Below are positions 31,848 through 38,773 of a stretch of 64,000 bases of DNA, piece after piece (positions within the stretch are counted from its first letter, which is position 1; each line of letters starts with the position of its first letter). The position numbers and the translations under genes were made by a program. Below the pieces are notes generated by a model. That model was given only the letters and a program-made list of their open reading frames with translations, did not search any database and was not told where the DNA came from. The stretch comes from a virus. The DNA is taken from IMG/VR virus record IMGVR_UViG_3300025010_000002, positions 1-64,000 of that record. One strand, given 5' to 3'.

Positions 31848-32101
31848 GTTTACCCGTAGAAGCAATGCGGGCGTTGGAGGCATTGGAGGGAAAGCCCAAT
31901 GCTAGGTCAACGTGCTATCCTGATTGGCACGATGATGTTATCATTAAGTTTTATGGTGTCAAAGATATTCAGGATATCTCTGAAGCTCTAGGTGGTCGTA
32001 GCAGGACGAGTATTAAGTCACGAGCTAATTCTTTGCGGAGTAACGGCTACAAGATTGCAATGTACGCTAACTCCGGTAAGGTTAATGTACCTGGCAAGTG
32101 A
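31790..32101 (+). CDS. Small SANT/HTH-like DNA-binding protein candidate
   Basis: A 103-aa basic protein overlapping the phosphoesterase by 58 bp, with aaagga before the ATG. The N-terminus is Ser/Lys-rich. Residues ~42-83 ('CYPDWHDDVIIKFYGVKDIQ', then 'ISEALGGRSRTSIKSRANSL') fit a Myb/SANT-like three-helix domain (W..E/D...i..fyg...i..l.gRs..si..ra..l). It is therefore a likely DNA-binding protein. Confidence 0.55.
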   Translation: MAGSQSKVKGSKSASVKSLSLPVEAMRALEALEGKPNARSTCYPDWHDDVIIKFYGVKDIQDISEALGGRSRTSIKSRANSLRSNGYKIAMYANSGKVNVPGK

Positions 32102-32117
32102 TATTTAGTTGGTTTAC

Positions 32118-32124
32118 TTATACA
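32118..32124 (+). promoter_or_regulatory. Candidate late promoter TTATACA
   Basis: Reads gtttacTTATACAtgtatt; 35 nt separate it from the ATG at 32160. Confidence 0.6.
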
Positions 32125-32159
32125 TGTATTTAGCTTAACTAAATATACTGGAGGACGCT

Positions 32160-32903
32160 ATGGAAACAAACAGTCTGCTGGATGAAGCAGAAGCATTGGT
32201 AGGCAAGCAGGAAGTCGTAACTGAAGAGCAGCCAGTGACTTCTGAAGATATCCAAGAGGTGTCATTTGAGGGCTATAAGTTCACTGACAATCCTTTTGAG
32301 ATTGACTCTCTGTTTGAGCAGTGCTATGGTGTCAGCAATGCATCAGAGACTTTCCGTAATCTGTACATCAAGGAAGGCGACGAAACAGTTGATATTCGTG
32401 CAAGCCTTCATCGGTTCAGCCCTGCCGTGTTTGTTCAGGTTGCAAGCGAGAGCCTAGAGGAAACCAAGCAGTTCCTCTCTGACATGTTCGGCATGGGTGC
32501 AGTCAAGGAAAACATTGAGGTAGCAGAGCCAGAGGTAGCAGTGTTCGAATCAGAAGTAACTTCACTAGGCACAGCCACTTGGAGTGACACAGCAGAAGAG
32601 CCAGTCATTGCTCGTATCTTCTTTGACAATGCAGACATTGACATGGTTCAGACTCCTAATGGTATGATCACACGGGAAGATTATGATAGCTTTGAGATCA
32701 AGGAAGAGCTTGAACGTGAGCTAAGCTTTGATCGCCTCAGTGCACAGCTCCAGGATTGGCGTGACAAATACGGCTTGAAGGTTGCCAAGGAACACCGCAT
32801 TGCAGTTCAGAAAGCAGAGCAGAGGCTCAAGGAGAAGAAAGAAAGTGTCCAAGAATCCATTAAGCGTCTACGCGCAAAGGTTTCGGCAGACACTGAACAG
32901 TAA
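32160..32903 (+). CDS. Acidic hypothetical protein (late)
   Basis: A 247-aa protein (METNSLLDEAEALVGKQEVV) rich in Glu, with a C-terminal charged helix (RIAVQKAEQRLKEKKESVQE). A ctggagg site and a late-type promoter precede it. Composition would suit a scaffold or assembly protein, but no family was recognised. Its 3' end overlaps the start of the lytic transglycosylase by 59 bp. Confidence 0.55.
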   Translation: METNSLLDEAEALVGKQEVVTEEQPVTSEDIQEVSFEGYKFTDNPFEIDSLFEQCYGVSNASETFRNLYIKEGDETVDIRASLHRFSPAVFVQVASESLEETKQFLSDMFGMGAVKENIEVAEPEVAVFESEVTSLGTATWSDTAEEPVIARIFFDNADIDMVQTPNGMITREDYDSFEIKEELERELSFDRLSAQLQDWRDKYGLKVAKEHRIAVQKAEQRLKEKKESVQESIKRLRAKVSADTEQ

Positions 32904-33522
32904 GCTAAACAACGTCCCCAGCAGAGTTTATATAACTTTGCTGGGGCTTTTTGTTGCCTGTTCAGTGACTTTTCTAGGTGTAAATACCAACAAAGTAATC
33001 CCATCTGTAAAGATCTGTAAAAAAGCAACAGCAAATGAGCAGTTCACAAACTCAGTGCTAAGTCTACAACCATATGTTACTGACACTGAGGCTATACGCT
33101 CAATGGTTGCACACGCACTCACCTATCAGGATAGCCTTGGCAAGCTGCGTAACGCTGACTATAAGAGACAGCGATTTGCTGAAGTCCATGGTATCAAGGC
33201 TGAGGTAACACTGGCTGTAATACTACGTGAGTCACGTTTTAATCCAGGGTGTATTGGTGGGAGTGGTGAGGTTGGGTTGATGCAGATACTACCGTCAACC
33301 GCACGGAGTATCTGTCGTATGTTTGATATTGAGTACTCCTATGAACGTCTGAAGGATCCTGGCTATAACATAATGTTGGGGACTCTTTACCTGGAGTATA
33401 ACATGGACAGGTACAATGATCTGTCTAGAGCTCTGGTTGCTTACAATGCAGGTAGGGCATATTGTAGATCCAATGCGTACAGCCGTGGTGTACTCAAGAA
33501 CATGTCCTTGATATGCAACTAA
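32845..33522 (+). CDS. Membrane-anchored lytic transglycosylase (SLT)
   Basis: The preferred start is GTG at 32845, 10 nt after AGGAG (225 aa, MSKNPLSVYAQRFRQTLNSK). A basic N-terminus leads into one transmembrane/signal-anchor helix (VYITLLGLFVACSVTFLGV). The SLT domain follows: 'AVILRESRFNPGCIGGSGEV' with the catalytic Glu, 'GLMQILPSTARSIC', and 'ALVAYNAGRAYCRS'. It cleaves peptidoglycan glycan strands from outside the membrane, so it may help lysis (signal-anchored endolysin type) or DNA injection. A terminator-like hairpin lies within its 5' coding part. Confidence 0.75.
   Translation: MSKNPLSVYAQRFRQTLNSKLNNVPSRVYITLLGLFVACSVTFLGVNTNKVIPSVKICKKATANEQFTNSVLSLQPYVTDTEAIRSMVAHALTYQDSLGKLRNADYKRQRFAEVHGIKAEVTLAVILRESRFNPGCIGGSGEVGLMQILPSTARSICRMFDIEYSYERLKDPGYNIMLGTLYLEYNMDRYNDLSRALVAYNAGRAYCRSNAYSRGVLKNMSLICN
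32916..32952 (+). terminator. Terminator-like hairpin inside the transglycosylase gene
   Basis: Stem CCCCAGCA (32916-32923) with TGCTGGGG (32939-32946), extended inside by AGTT/AACT, followed by CTTTTTG. It starts 13 bp after the end of the 32160-32903 gene, as a normal rho-independent terminator would, yet falls in codons ~25-36 of the next gene. Confidence 0.7.
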
Positions 33523-33530
33523 CAGATTCC

Positions 33531-33537
33531 TTATACA
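33531..33537 (+). promoter_or_regulatory. Candidate late promoter TTATACA
   Basis: Reads attccTTATACAcgtcta just after the transglycosylase stop. The next recognised gene begins at 33667. A 30-aa reading frame at 33556-33648 and a ggggaaagg site lie between but are not convincing as a gene. Confidence 0.45.
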
Positions 33538-33666
33538 CGTCTAGTGTAACTACTAATGGGGAAAGGCTTATGTGATACCTTACTTGCTGTTTTGATTTTG
33601 TCGCTTAGGCGGCTGGTAGCGGGGTTTGCTGATTTTCTAAAGTTGTAGTGGCAAAGGAGATATGAC

Positions 33667-34587
33667 ATGAGCAAAGTAGTTGATGCGCACATTGAACCAC
33701 TTGGTAAGCAGAATCTAGCTGTCTTCAATGTACAGGACGCTGCTAGCAGGTTTGCTAGTGAGTACCCTAGTCCTGAGTGGTCTGCTTTCTATGGAGCTGG
33801 TCACAACTTTGATGCAGCTTTAGAGAATGCACTTGATGGTATTAACAGTAATGAGTACCAGAAAATCCAATTGACCAGACCAGACATCTACGATGATCTG
33901 GCCAAGCTTATTCCAAATGAAGGCATCAAGCAGAAGTTTGAAGTTCCTGTTGAGGTAATTAACTCAATTGATCAACAGGCTGATGCAATTAAAGCTTCAA
34001 ATAATCAGGAAGCATTGTCTGATGTTCGCCATGCAGAGAGTCACCCAGAAGCAAAAGGCATGAGCATTGTAAACTACATCACAAATCTTGGTATCATCCC
34101 CAAGGAACAAGGTAACCTTGAAGATCCAGAAGTAGAGAGATCCATGAGAGTTACCCTGCGCAACTGGTTTAGAAACCCACGTAACAGTGCAGAAACATCA
34201 AAGGTTAGAGCCGGTCTTGTTGACATTGATGTTGTTCCAGAAACAGAGTCAAGCGTTGAAGCATTGGCTGATGGAGTAGTTAAGCTTATCTATAAGTACA
34301 AGGATTCATTGGTAGCTGGGAAGCAAGCTATTGAGCCATCACTGAAAGATGTTGGTAGCAAGCATACTCCTAATGTAGCGAAGATCCAGGGTAGATATGC
34401 TAAGAGTCTTGACACTAAGCCACTGTCCCACCAACCATTAGATGTTCAGAATGTAGTTCTCATCTTTGTTAAACTTCAGAACATCTCTGCAGGTGATACA
34501 CCAGAGACAAGTAGGTTTGGAACTGGTGCACGTATGGATAGTGTGTACAGGATGGTTCGTAGTCTTGAAAGGCAGATGCTTAGCTAA
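33667..34587 (+). CDS. Hypothetical protein, probable virion/assembly
   Basis: A 306-aa protein (MSKVVDAHIEPLGKQNLAVF) with a good aaaggag site. It contains 'SIVNYITNLGIIPKEQGNLE' and a basic helical C-terminus (MDSVYRMVRSLERQMLS). The family is not recognised. It precedes a run of small genes upstream of the tail genes, so a head-completion or neck role is possible by position only. Confidence 0.5.
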   Translation: MSKVVDAHIEPLGKQNLAVFNVQDAASRFASEYPSPEWSAFYGAGHNFDAALENALDGINSNEYQKIQLTRPDIYDDLAKLIPNEGIKQKFEVPVEVINSIDQQADAIKASNNQEALSDVRHAESHPEAKGMSIVNYITNLGIIPKEQGNLEDPEVERSMRVTLRNWFRNPRNSAETSKVRAGLVDIDVVPETESSVEALADGVVKLIYKYKDSLVAGKQAIEPSLKDVGSKHTPNVAKIQGRYAKSLDTKPLSHQPLDVQNVVLIFVKLQNISAGDTPETSRFGTGARMDSVYRMVRSLERQMLS

Positions 34588-35078
34588 TGGCTCATCCAGG
34601 TACAATCCCTCTACCTAAAAGACTCATAGAAGCCATCCATTTGGTGACCGATATAGTGGTCGATGTTGTGGGTCAGGATTGTAAGCTATATCAGTACGTA
34701 AGTGAAGCTACAGATGACACTTACAACGAGGGAACTAAGCTGTTTGCTGATCCTGTCTCAACCAAGATGGTTACTATATGGAGCAAAGAACATCACAAGA
34801 CAAAGAACCTTGGTGCAATGGTTGAAGATGGATTACCTATTCAGTGCAGGCTAAAGTTCGAAGACAGAGTTGATATAGGTAGCATCATAACTGTACCATA
34901 CTTATTTTATCAAGGAGCACACCCAACATCTCAGGAGTATGGGTATGCTTTTGAAATAATTGATCGCAAGTTTTTTGGTCAGGACATGGAAGCCAGTGTT
35001 ATCTATATCCTCAGTCCTGTCAGGGACTTCCAGAATATGCCAGCTGAAATGATAGCCGATATTTACGGGAGAGTGTAA
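34587..35078 (+). CDS. Hypothetical protein, probable connector/neck region
   Basis: A 163-aa alpha/beta protein (MAHPGTIPLPKRLIEAIHLV) with 'LPIQCRLKFEDRVDIGSIIT' strands. Its start overlaps the previous stop region (TAATG). Its stop lies inside the first copy of the 16-bp direct repeat that bounds the next gene. The function is unknown. Confidence 0.5.
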   Translation: MAHPGTIPLPKRLIEAIHLVTDIVVDVVGQDCKLYQYVSEATDDTYNEGTKLFADPVSTKMVTIWSKEHHKTKNLGAMVEDGLPIQCRLKFEDRVDIGSIITVPYLFYQGAHPTSQEYGYAFEIIDRKFFGQDMEASVIYILSPVRDFQNMPAEMIADIYGRV

Positions 35079-35083
35079 CCATG
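35068..35083 (+). repeat. 16-bp direct repeat, left copy
   Basis: GGAGAGTGTAACCATG, spanning a stop codon, a ribosome site and the start codon of the 35081 gene; identical to 35404-35419. The period is exactly 336 bp. Confidence 0.9.
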
Positions 35084-35404
35084 AATAATAAACAGATGAT
35101 TGGTATGTTTAAATGTATTAGAGAAGATTCTATAACAGATGGTAGAAATTATACCTGGAACGAAGAATTAAATAATGGAGTAGCAAGAAAACAGGTTTTG
35201 TATTCGGATGACTCTGATATTATAACAGATGCAGAGTTTGATATGATAGGAGACGGGTATAGTGATGAAGTTTTTACGTACAACTTTGACACCAATCTAA
35301 GAACCATAAGCGTAGTAACATATGGGTATACAATGGATTATGAAAGCTTTAAGGGAAAGAGTGTTAAAGAACTTCATGATTTTGTGAAAAAAAACATTGG
35401 TTAG
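35081..35404 (+). CDS. Inserted small gene bounded by a direct repeat
   Basis: A 107-aa acidic protein (MNNKQMIGMFKCIREDSITD) with 'VFTYNFDTNLRTISVVTYGY' strands, of unknown function. Its base composition is clearly more A+T-rich than the genes on both sides. It is bounded by a perfect 16-bp direct repeat that includes the ribosome site and start codon of both this gene and the next. Removing one unit would leave the neighbours intact, so it looks like an acquired moron or a deletion-prone unit. Confidence 0.6.
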   Translation: MNNKQMIGMFKCIREDSITDGRNYTWNEELNNGVARKQVLYSDDSDIITDAEFDMIGDGYSDEVFTYNFDTNLRTISVVTYGYTMDYESFKGKSVKELHDFVKKNIG

Positions 35405-35419
35405 GAGAGTGTAACCATG
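35404..35419 (+). repeat. 16-bp direct repeat, right copy
   Basis: GGAGAGTGTAACCATG, containing the ribosome site and ATG of the 35417 gene. Confidence 0.9.
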
Positions 35420-35794
35420 TGGGAACGTGACGTAATTAAGAATCTAAGATTGTTCCAGGAAGAGGATGTGCTGTCCTATTCTCCCTCTAAAGTAACCCCA
35501 CCTGAGCAGCAGATCACAGACACTGCCCCAGAGTCAGCCCCACCTATTGACTTTGTTCCCGAGTTCCTTGATGCAGGCAAAGCAAAGGAGCTTGGTTTCA
35601 CTGAAGCAGATGCAGACCCAGAGCAGCTGCGTATGGGCATTGAAGTCGAAACTGAGCACACGTCTAATCCCTTGCTGGCTAAGAAGATAGCTTTGGATCA
35701 CCTCGCTGAGATCAAAGATTATTATTCGCTTTTAAAGAATATGGAAGATGAAGCAAAGTCAAGGATGGCTCAACCGGAAACACCAAAACAATAG
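35417..35794 (+). CDS. DUF5661-like protein with ESAPP motif
   Basis: A 125-aa protein. After 'TAPESAPPIDFVPEFLDAGK', residues 52-118 follow the pattern I associate with DUF5661 ('RMGIEVETEHTSNPLLAKKI', 'ALDHLAEIKDYYSLLKNMED'). The function of that family is unknown; it occurs in phages and bacteria (recalled, not searched). The ESAPP peptide lies just before the domain, as a linker. The start has ggagag within the 16-bp repeat. Confidence 0.65.
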   Translation: MWERDVIKNLRLFQEEDVLSYSPSKVTPPEQQITDTAPESAPPIDFVPEFLDAGKAKELGFTEADADPEQLRMGIEVETEHTSNPLLAKKIALDHLAEIKDYYSLLKNMEDEAKSRMAQPETPKQ

Positions 35795-35800
35795 CTTTAC

Positions 35801-35807
35801 TTATACA
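35801..35807 (+). promoter_or_regulatory. Candidate late promoter TTATACA
   Basis: Reads ctttacTTATACAgttag; 32 nt separate it from the ATG at 35840. Confidence 0.6.
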
Positions 35808-35839
35808 GTTAGTTAGCTAATTACTTTGGAGGACTACAT

Positions 35840-36691
35840 ATGAAAGATCAGAAGAAGGAATCAATGGACAGCATGCTTGATGGTATTCTAGCTGGTAAGA
35901 GTGTCCGTGAGGTCATCTCAACTCATTCAGCAGCCAGTGAGTCATTTACTAGCTCTGATGCAGTTCCAGCTGACACAGGCGAAGGCGTACAGAAGGGCTC
36001 ACCAAGCCAGGGTGTCTCCAAGGTAACTGGTCATAAGATTGCTGCAAAGGGTAAGAAGAAAGACAAGAAGGGCACTGGCCTCAAGGCTACAAGCAAGTAT
36101 GCCAAGACACGCTCAGAGAGTATGGCTGCAGTGCATCAGCGCGCCATTGAACTCTATGACGAAATTGACTCACTTGTTACCAAGGCACAGGGCAAGGCAA
36201 AAGAGATCCCTGGCTACAAGTATGACAAGCTACGCAAGCAGGTTCAGACTGGTGATGACAATATCAACAAGACTGAATCAACCAATCCTGATGGCGTTGG
36301 TGATGGTAAGCCAAAGATTGATCAGCCAGCTAAGGACTTCACTGGTGGGTCAGTTAAGAACGCTGACTCAGTTGCTGGTGCAAAGATCACAATGCATGGT
36401 GACACCAAGGTAACTGAGCCTTTCAAGGGTAACGTTAGTGGCGGTGGCAAAGAAGTGAAGCCACAGCTAGCAAGCTTCATCGGTGCAATCGTTAAGGTTC
36501 CTACAATTATGCAGGGTCTGGCTCATGTTGCTAAGGAAGACACTGACATGCAGGTTGCAGTTCGTAAGTGTCCTAAGTGCATGCGTCATATGAAGCAAGA
36601 CAAGGTAACCGGCAATTTTTGGTGTGAGTGCGGCGAGAATCTAGAGATTGGCGCATCCTACGGTCCGGACTCAGCTATCGGCAAGAGCTAA
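35840..36691 (+). CDS. Lys/Ser-rich protein with C-terminal zinc ribbon
   Basis: A 283-aa protein: a Ser/Lys/Gly-rich, probably disordered N-terminal two thirds ('KIAAKGKKKDKKGTGLKATS') and a C-terminal zinc ribbon, 'VRKCPKCMRHMKQDKVTGNF' followed by 'WCECGENL' (CPxC ... CxCG). A tttggagg site and a late-type promoter precede it; a terminator follows. It could be a DNA-binding virion protein (basic, abundant late product); this is inference. Confidence 0.55.
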   Translation: MKDQKKESMDSMLDGILAGKSVREVISTHSAASESFTSSDAVPADTGEGVQKGSPSQGVSKVTGHKIAAKGKKKDKKGTGLKATSKYAKTRSESMAAVHQRAIELYDEIDSLVTKAQGKAKEIPGYKYDKLRKQVQTGDDNINKTESTNPDGVGDGKPKIDQPAKDFTGGSVKNADSVAGAKITMHGDTKVTEPFKGNVSGGGKEVKPQLASFIGAIVKVPTIMQGLAHVAKEDTDMQVAVRKCPKCMRHMKQDKVTGNFWCECGENLEIGASYGPDSAIGKS

Positions 36692-36705
36692 TTAGTGCAA
36701 CTTAT

Positions 36706-36742
36706 CCCTGCTGTCTTATATACTAGGACAGCAGGGTTTTTT
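36706..36742 (+). terminator. Rho-independent terminator
   Basis: Perfect 10-bp stem CCCTGCTGTC (36706-36715) with GACAGCAGGG (36727-36736), loop ttatatactag, followed by TTTTTT. It ends the transcript of the 35840-36691 gene and precedes tRNA-Met. Confidence 0.93.
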
Positions 36743-36772
36743 ATTGGTAGATAAAAAGATATAAGTCATTGA

Positions 36773-36849
36773 TACGGGATAGTTTAATTTGGTAAAACGT
36801 CGGTCTCATACGCCGAAGACTCTGGATTCGATTTCCAGTCCCGTTACCA
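36773..36849 (+). tRNA. tRNA-Met (CAT)
   Basis: Acceptor TACGGGA/TCCCGTT (with a T1:T72 mismatch), D-arm GTTT/AAAC, anticodon stem TCGGT/GCCGA around CTCATAC (anticodon CAT), T-arm CTGGA-TTCGATT-TCCAG, discriminator A and encoded CCA. Length 77 nt. A CAT anticodon could also serve as tRNA-Ile2 if modified to lysidine. Confidence 0.9.
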
Positions 36850-36877
36850 TACACAACAACGAGTTAAGATAAAGAGC

Positions 36878-37708
36878 GTGAACAAAATGTATAACACGAA
36901 TTGGAAAGATCCGTACAGAGCTAGCGACTATACACTACAAGAGTACAACAAGAATCCAAAGTTATGTGAGTTCTGCGGTAGGGCTATACCTATGAAACCT
37001 ACTGACAAAATATCGCATATAAGAGCAAGAAAGTTCTGCTCTATAGGATGTTCTAAGGCTAAAGAAAAAAAACTTCTAGTTGATGAGTACCTAAAGAATC
37101 CTAAACACTGTATGTACTGTTCTAAACCAATAGATATAATTGGTGATAGTGTAAGTGCTACAAAGATTAAGAAATTTTGTAACAGCACATGTTTTGGTCT
37201 ATATAATGCCAATAACATTAAGATGAAGTTCAAGGAGATTAAAAGAAAAAAGTGTTGTAGATGTGAAGCTGACATAACATACATGTATTCTGGTAAAAAA
37301 GAAAAGTACTGCAAAGAGTGTAGTGAAGAGGTAAAAAAAGAGAGGTACAAGATTAGGGTAGAAAAGAGAACATCTTTTGTTGACTTAACTATTCATGATG
37401 TTTTTTTACTATACTCAACTAGAGGAAGTGCGAGAGCTATGATTGATAACTATGCTAGGAAAGAGATAGTTAAGACGTACAAAGAGAAGAGGTGCTTGTT
37501 GTGTGGGTACACAAAATCAGTTGATGTATGTCATATAAAAGCAGTTGAGTCCTTTTCTGATAACTCTTTTATAAGTGAGGTTAACTCCTCCAGTAATTTA
37601 ATATATCTTTGTCCTAATCATCATAGAGAACTAGATCGTGGTTTTATAGAGGCAGACTATGTAAGATGGGTTCAATCAGAAAATATCAGCACTAGTGGAG
37701 ATAAATAA
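36878..37708 (+). CDS. HNH endonuclease with multiple zinc knuckles
   Basis: A 276-aa protein (GTG start at 36878; ATG at 36887 is an alternative). Three zinc modules come first: 'KLCEFCGRAI ... FCSIGC', 'KHCMYCSKPI ... FCNSTC' and 'KKCCRCEADI ... YCKEC'. The HNH core is 'KRCLLCGYTKSVDVCHIKAV' followed by 'NLIYLCPNHHRELDRG'. It is A+T-rich and Lys-rich unlike the flanking genes, and sits right after a terminator and tRNA. It is therefore probably an acquired homing-type nuclease. Confidence 0.85.
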   Translation: MNKMYNTNWKDPYRASDYTLQEYNKNPKLCEFCGRAIPMKPTDKISHIRARKFCSIGCSKAKEKKLLVDEYLKNPKHCMYCSKPIDIIGDSVSATKIKKFCNSTCFGLYNANNIKMKFKEIKRKKCCRCEADITYMYSGKKEKYCKECSEEVKKERYKIRVEKRTSFVDLTIHDVFLLYSTRGSARAMIDNYARKEIVKTYKEKRCLLCGYTKSVDVCHIKAVESFSDNSFISEVNSSSNLIYLCPNHHRELDRGFIEADYVRWVQSENISTSGDK

Positions 37709-38331
37709 TGGCCGAGGTCGAGCTTATAGAGAAGACGGATAGGGAGGTATATCTCCGTGTCTGTGATAGACTTGGGATAAACCAGAGCGATGCTTTTTTT
37801 CAACCAAAGGGCGTGGCGTACTTCACACGAACAGAAGATAAGTCAAGGGTATCAATGCCCTTTGCTAATCTCTGGCGTGAAGCTCCTCAGCTGCAAAATG
37901 AAATGAGGTACTCGCACTTCACAGCAATCGAAGGTTTCCCCTATGGAGAATTTGATGAGGCCACTGGAGCTGTCAAAGAAAGAATAGCCAAGCTTAAGTT
38001 GATCCCAGTAATGATTCCTTACACACTGGATTTCTGGTCAACTGATCGTCGTACCCAGAATACAGTGATCTCAAACTATATGTGGTGGTGGAAGTACGAA
38101 CCCATTGTTGAGTTCACTGAGCATAATGTAATTGAGCAGAACTTTGGATTCAACATTACCTTCAGTGATCCCCAGGATGCCAGTGACATTGAGAGCAAGT
38201 ACACCAAGGGTAAGGTTTACAGGACTACATTTAAGTTCATTGTAAATGGTGCACTTGCACGTGTAACTGATCCTGACTATGCAACCATCTTCTATGTCAA
38301 GGCACGTATCTATAATGAGGGTCTAGCATAA
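37708..38331 (+). CDS. Probable tail completion/terminator protein
   Basis: A 207-aa protein (MAEVELIEKTDREVYLRVCD) with 'LKLIPVMIPYTLDFWSTDRR' and 'YMWWWKYEPIVEFTEHNVIE'. It lies just upstream of the sheath gene, the place where T4-like genomes and other myoviruses encode tail terminator/sheath stabiliser proteins. The function is inferred from position only. Start and stop overlap with neighbours (TAATG both sides). Confidence 0.5.
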   Translation: MAEVELIEKTDREVYLRVCDRLGINQSDAFFQPKGVAYFTRTEDKSRVSMPFANLWREAPQLQNEMRYSHFTAIEGFPYGEFDEATGAVKERIAKLKLIPVMIPYTLDFWSTDRRTQNTVISNYMWWWKYEPIVEFTEHNVIEQNFGFNITFSDPQDASDIESKYTKGKVYRTTFKFIVNGALARVTDPDYATIFYVKARIYNEGLA

Positions 38332-38504
38332 TGGCTGACGATGTTTGGAGTGTAAACCAATCATATAACTGGGACATCATTATTGAGACCACTGATGGCG
38401 AGTTTCCCACCTACCCACCCGACGTTTACATATTAAGCGGGAATTCTTATAAATATGAAAGTACCATTTATGCAGTTGGTACTAACGTTTCTGTTAACAC
38501 TTAG
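38331..38504 (+). CDS. Small hypothetical protein before the sheath gene
   Basis: A 57-aa protein (MADDVWSVNQSYNWDIIIET ... GTNVSVNT) starting in the TAATG overlap with the previous gene. It is beta-rich and acidic. It sits in the tail operon between the putative tail terminator and the next 84-aa gene; the function is unknown. Confidence 0.6.
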   Translation: MADDVWSVNQSYNWDIIIETTDGEFPTYPPDVYILSGNSYKYESTIYAVGTNVSVNT

Positions 38505-38518
38505 CTTAGGAGGATTAT

Positions 38519-38773
38519 ATGTACCTATTGATCAATAAGCACCGCACTTTGCCAGTGAGACTCAAGTTTGAAAATGGTGAAAACATTATTCTAAATTGTG
38601 GTAAACGTATGCAGTTAGAGGATATTACCAAGATTGTCAACCTTGACTCCATCCGTACCATGCTGCAGTACGTTTTCGTTGACACTCCAAAGGAAGAGAA
38701 AACTACGAATTCTCAATACACTCCAGGTGAAGATGAGAAGGTATCTCGTAAGAAGCGTGGAGGTAAGGAATAA
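38519..38773 (+). CDS. Small hypothetical tail-operon protein
   Basis: An 84-aa protein (MYLLINKHRTLPVRLKFENG) with a folded N-terminal ~60 residues and a charged, disordered tail (DEKVSRKKRGGKE). A taggagg site precedes it. Its last codon overlaps the sheath start. The function is unknown. Confidence 0.6.
   Translation: MYLLINKHRTLPVRLKFENGENIILNCGKRMQLEDITKIVNLDSIRTMLQYVFVDTPKEEKTTNSQYTPGEDEKVSRKKRGGKE

Noticed and set aside
33556-33648. 30-aa reading frame (MGKGLCDTLLAVLILSLRRL ...) between the transglycosylase and the next gene.
   Set aside because: Hydrophobic and tempting as a mini-holin, but its ATG has no ribosome site upstream (the ggggaaagg lies after it).
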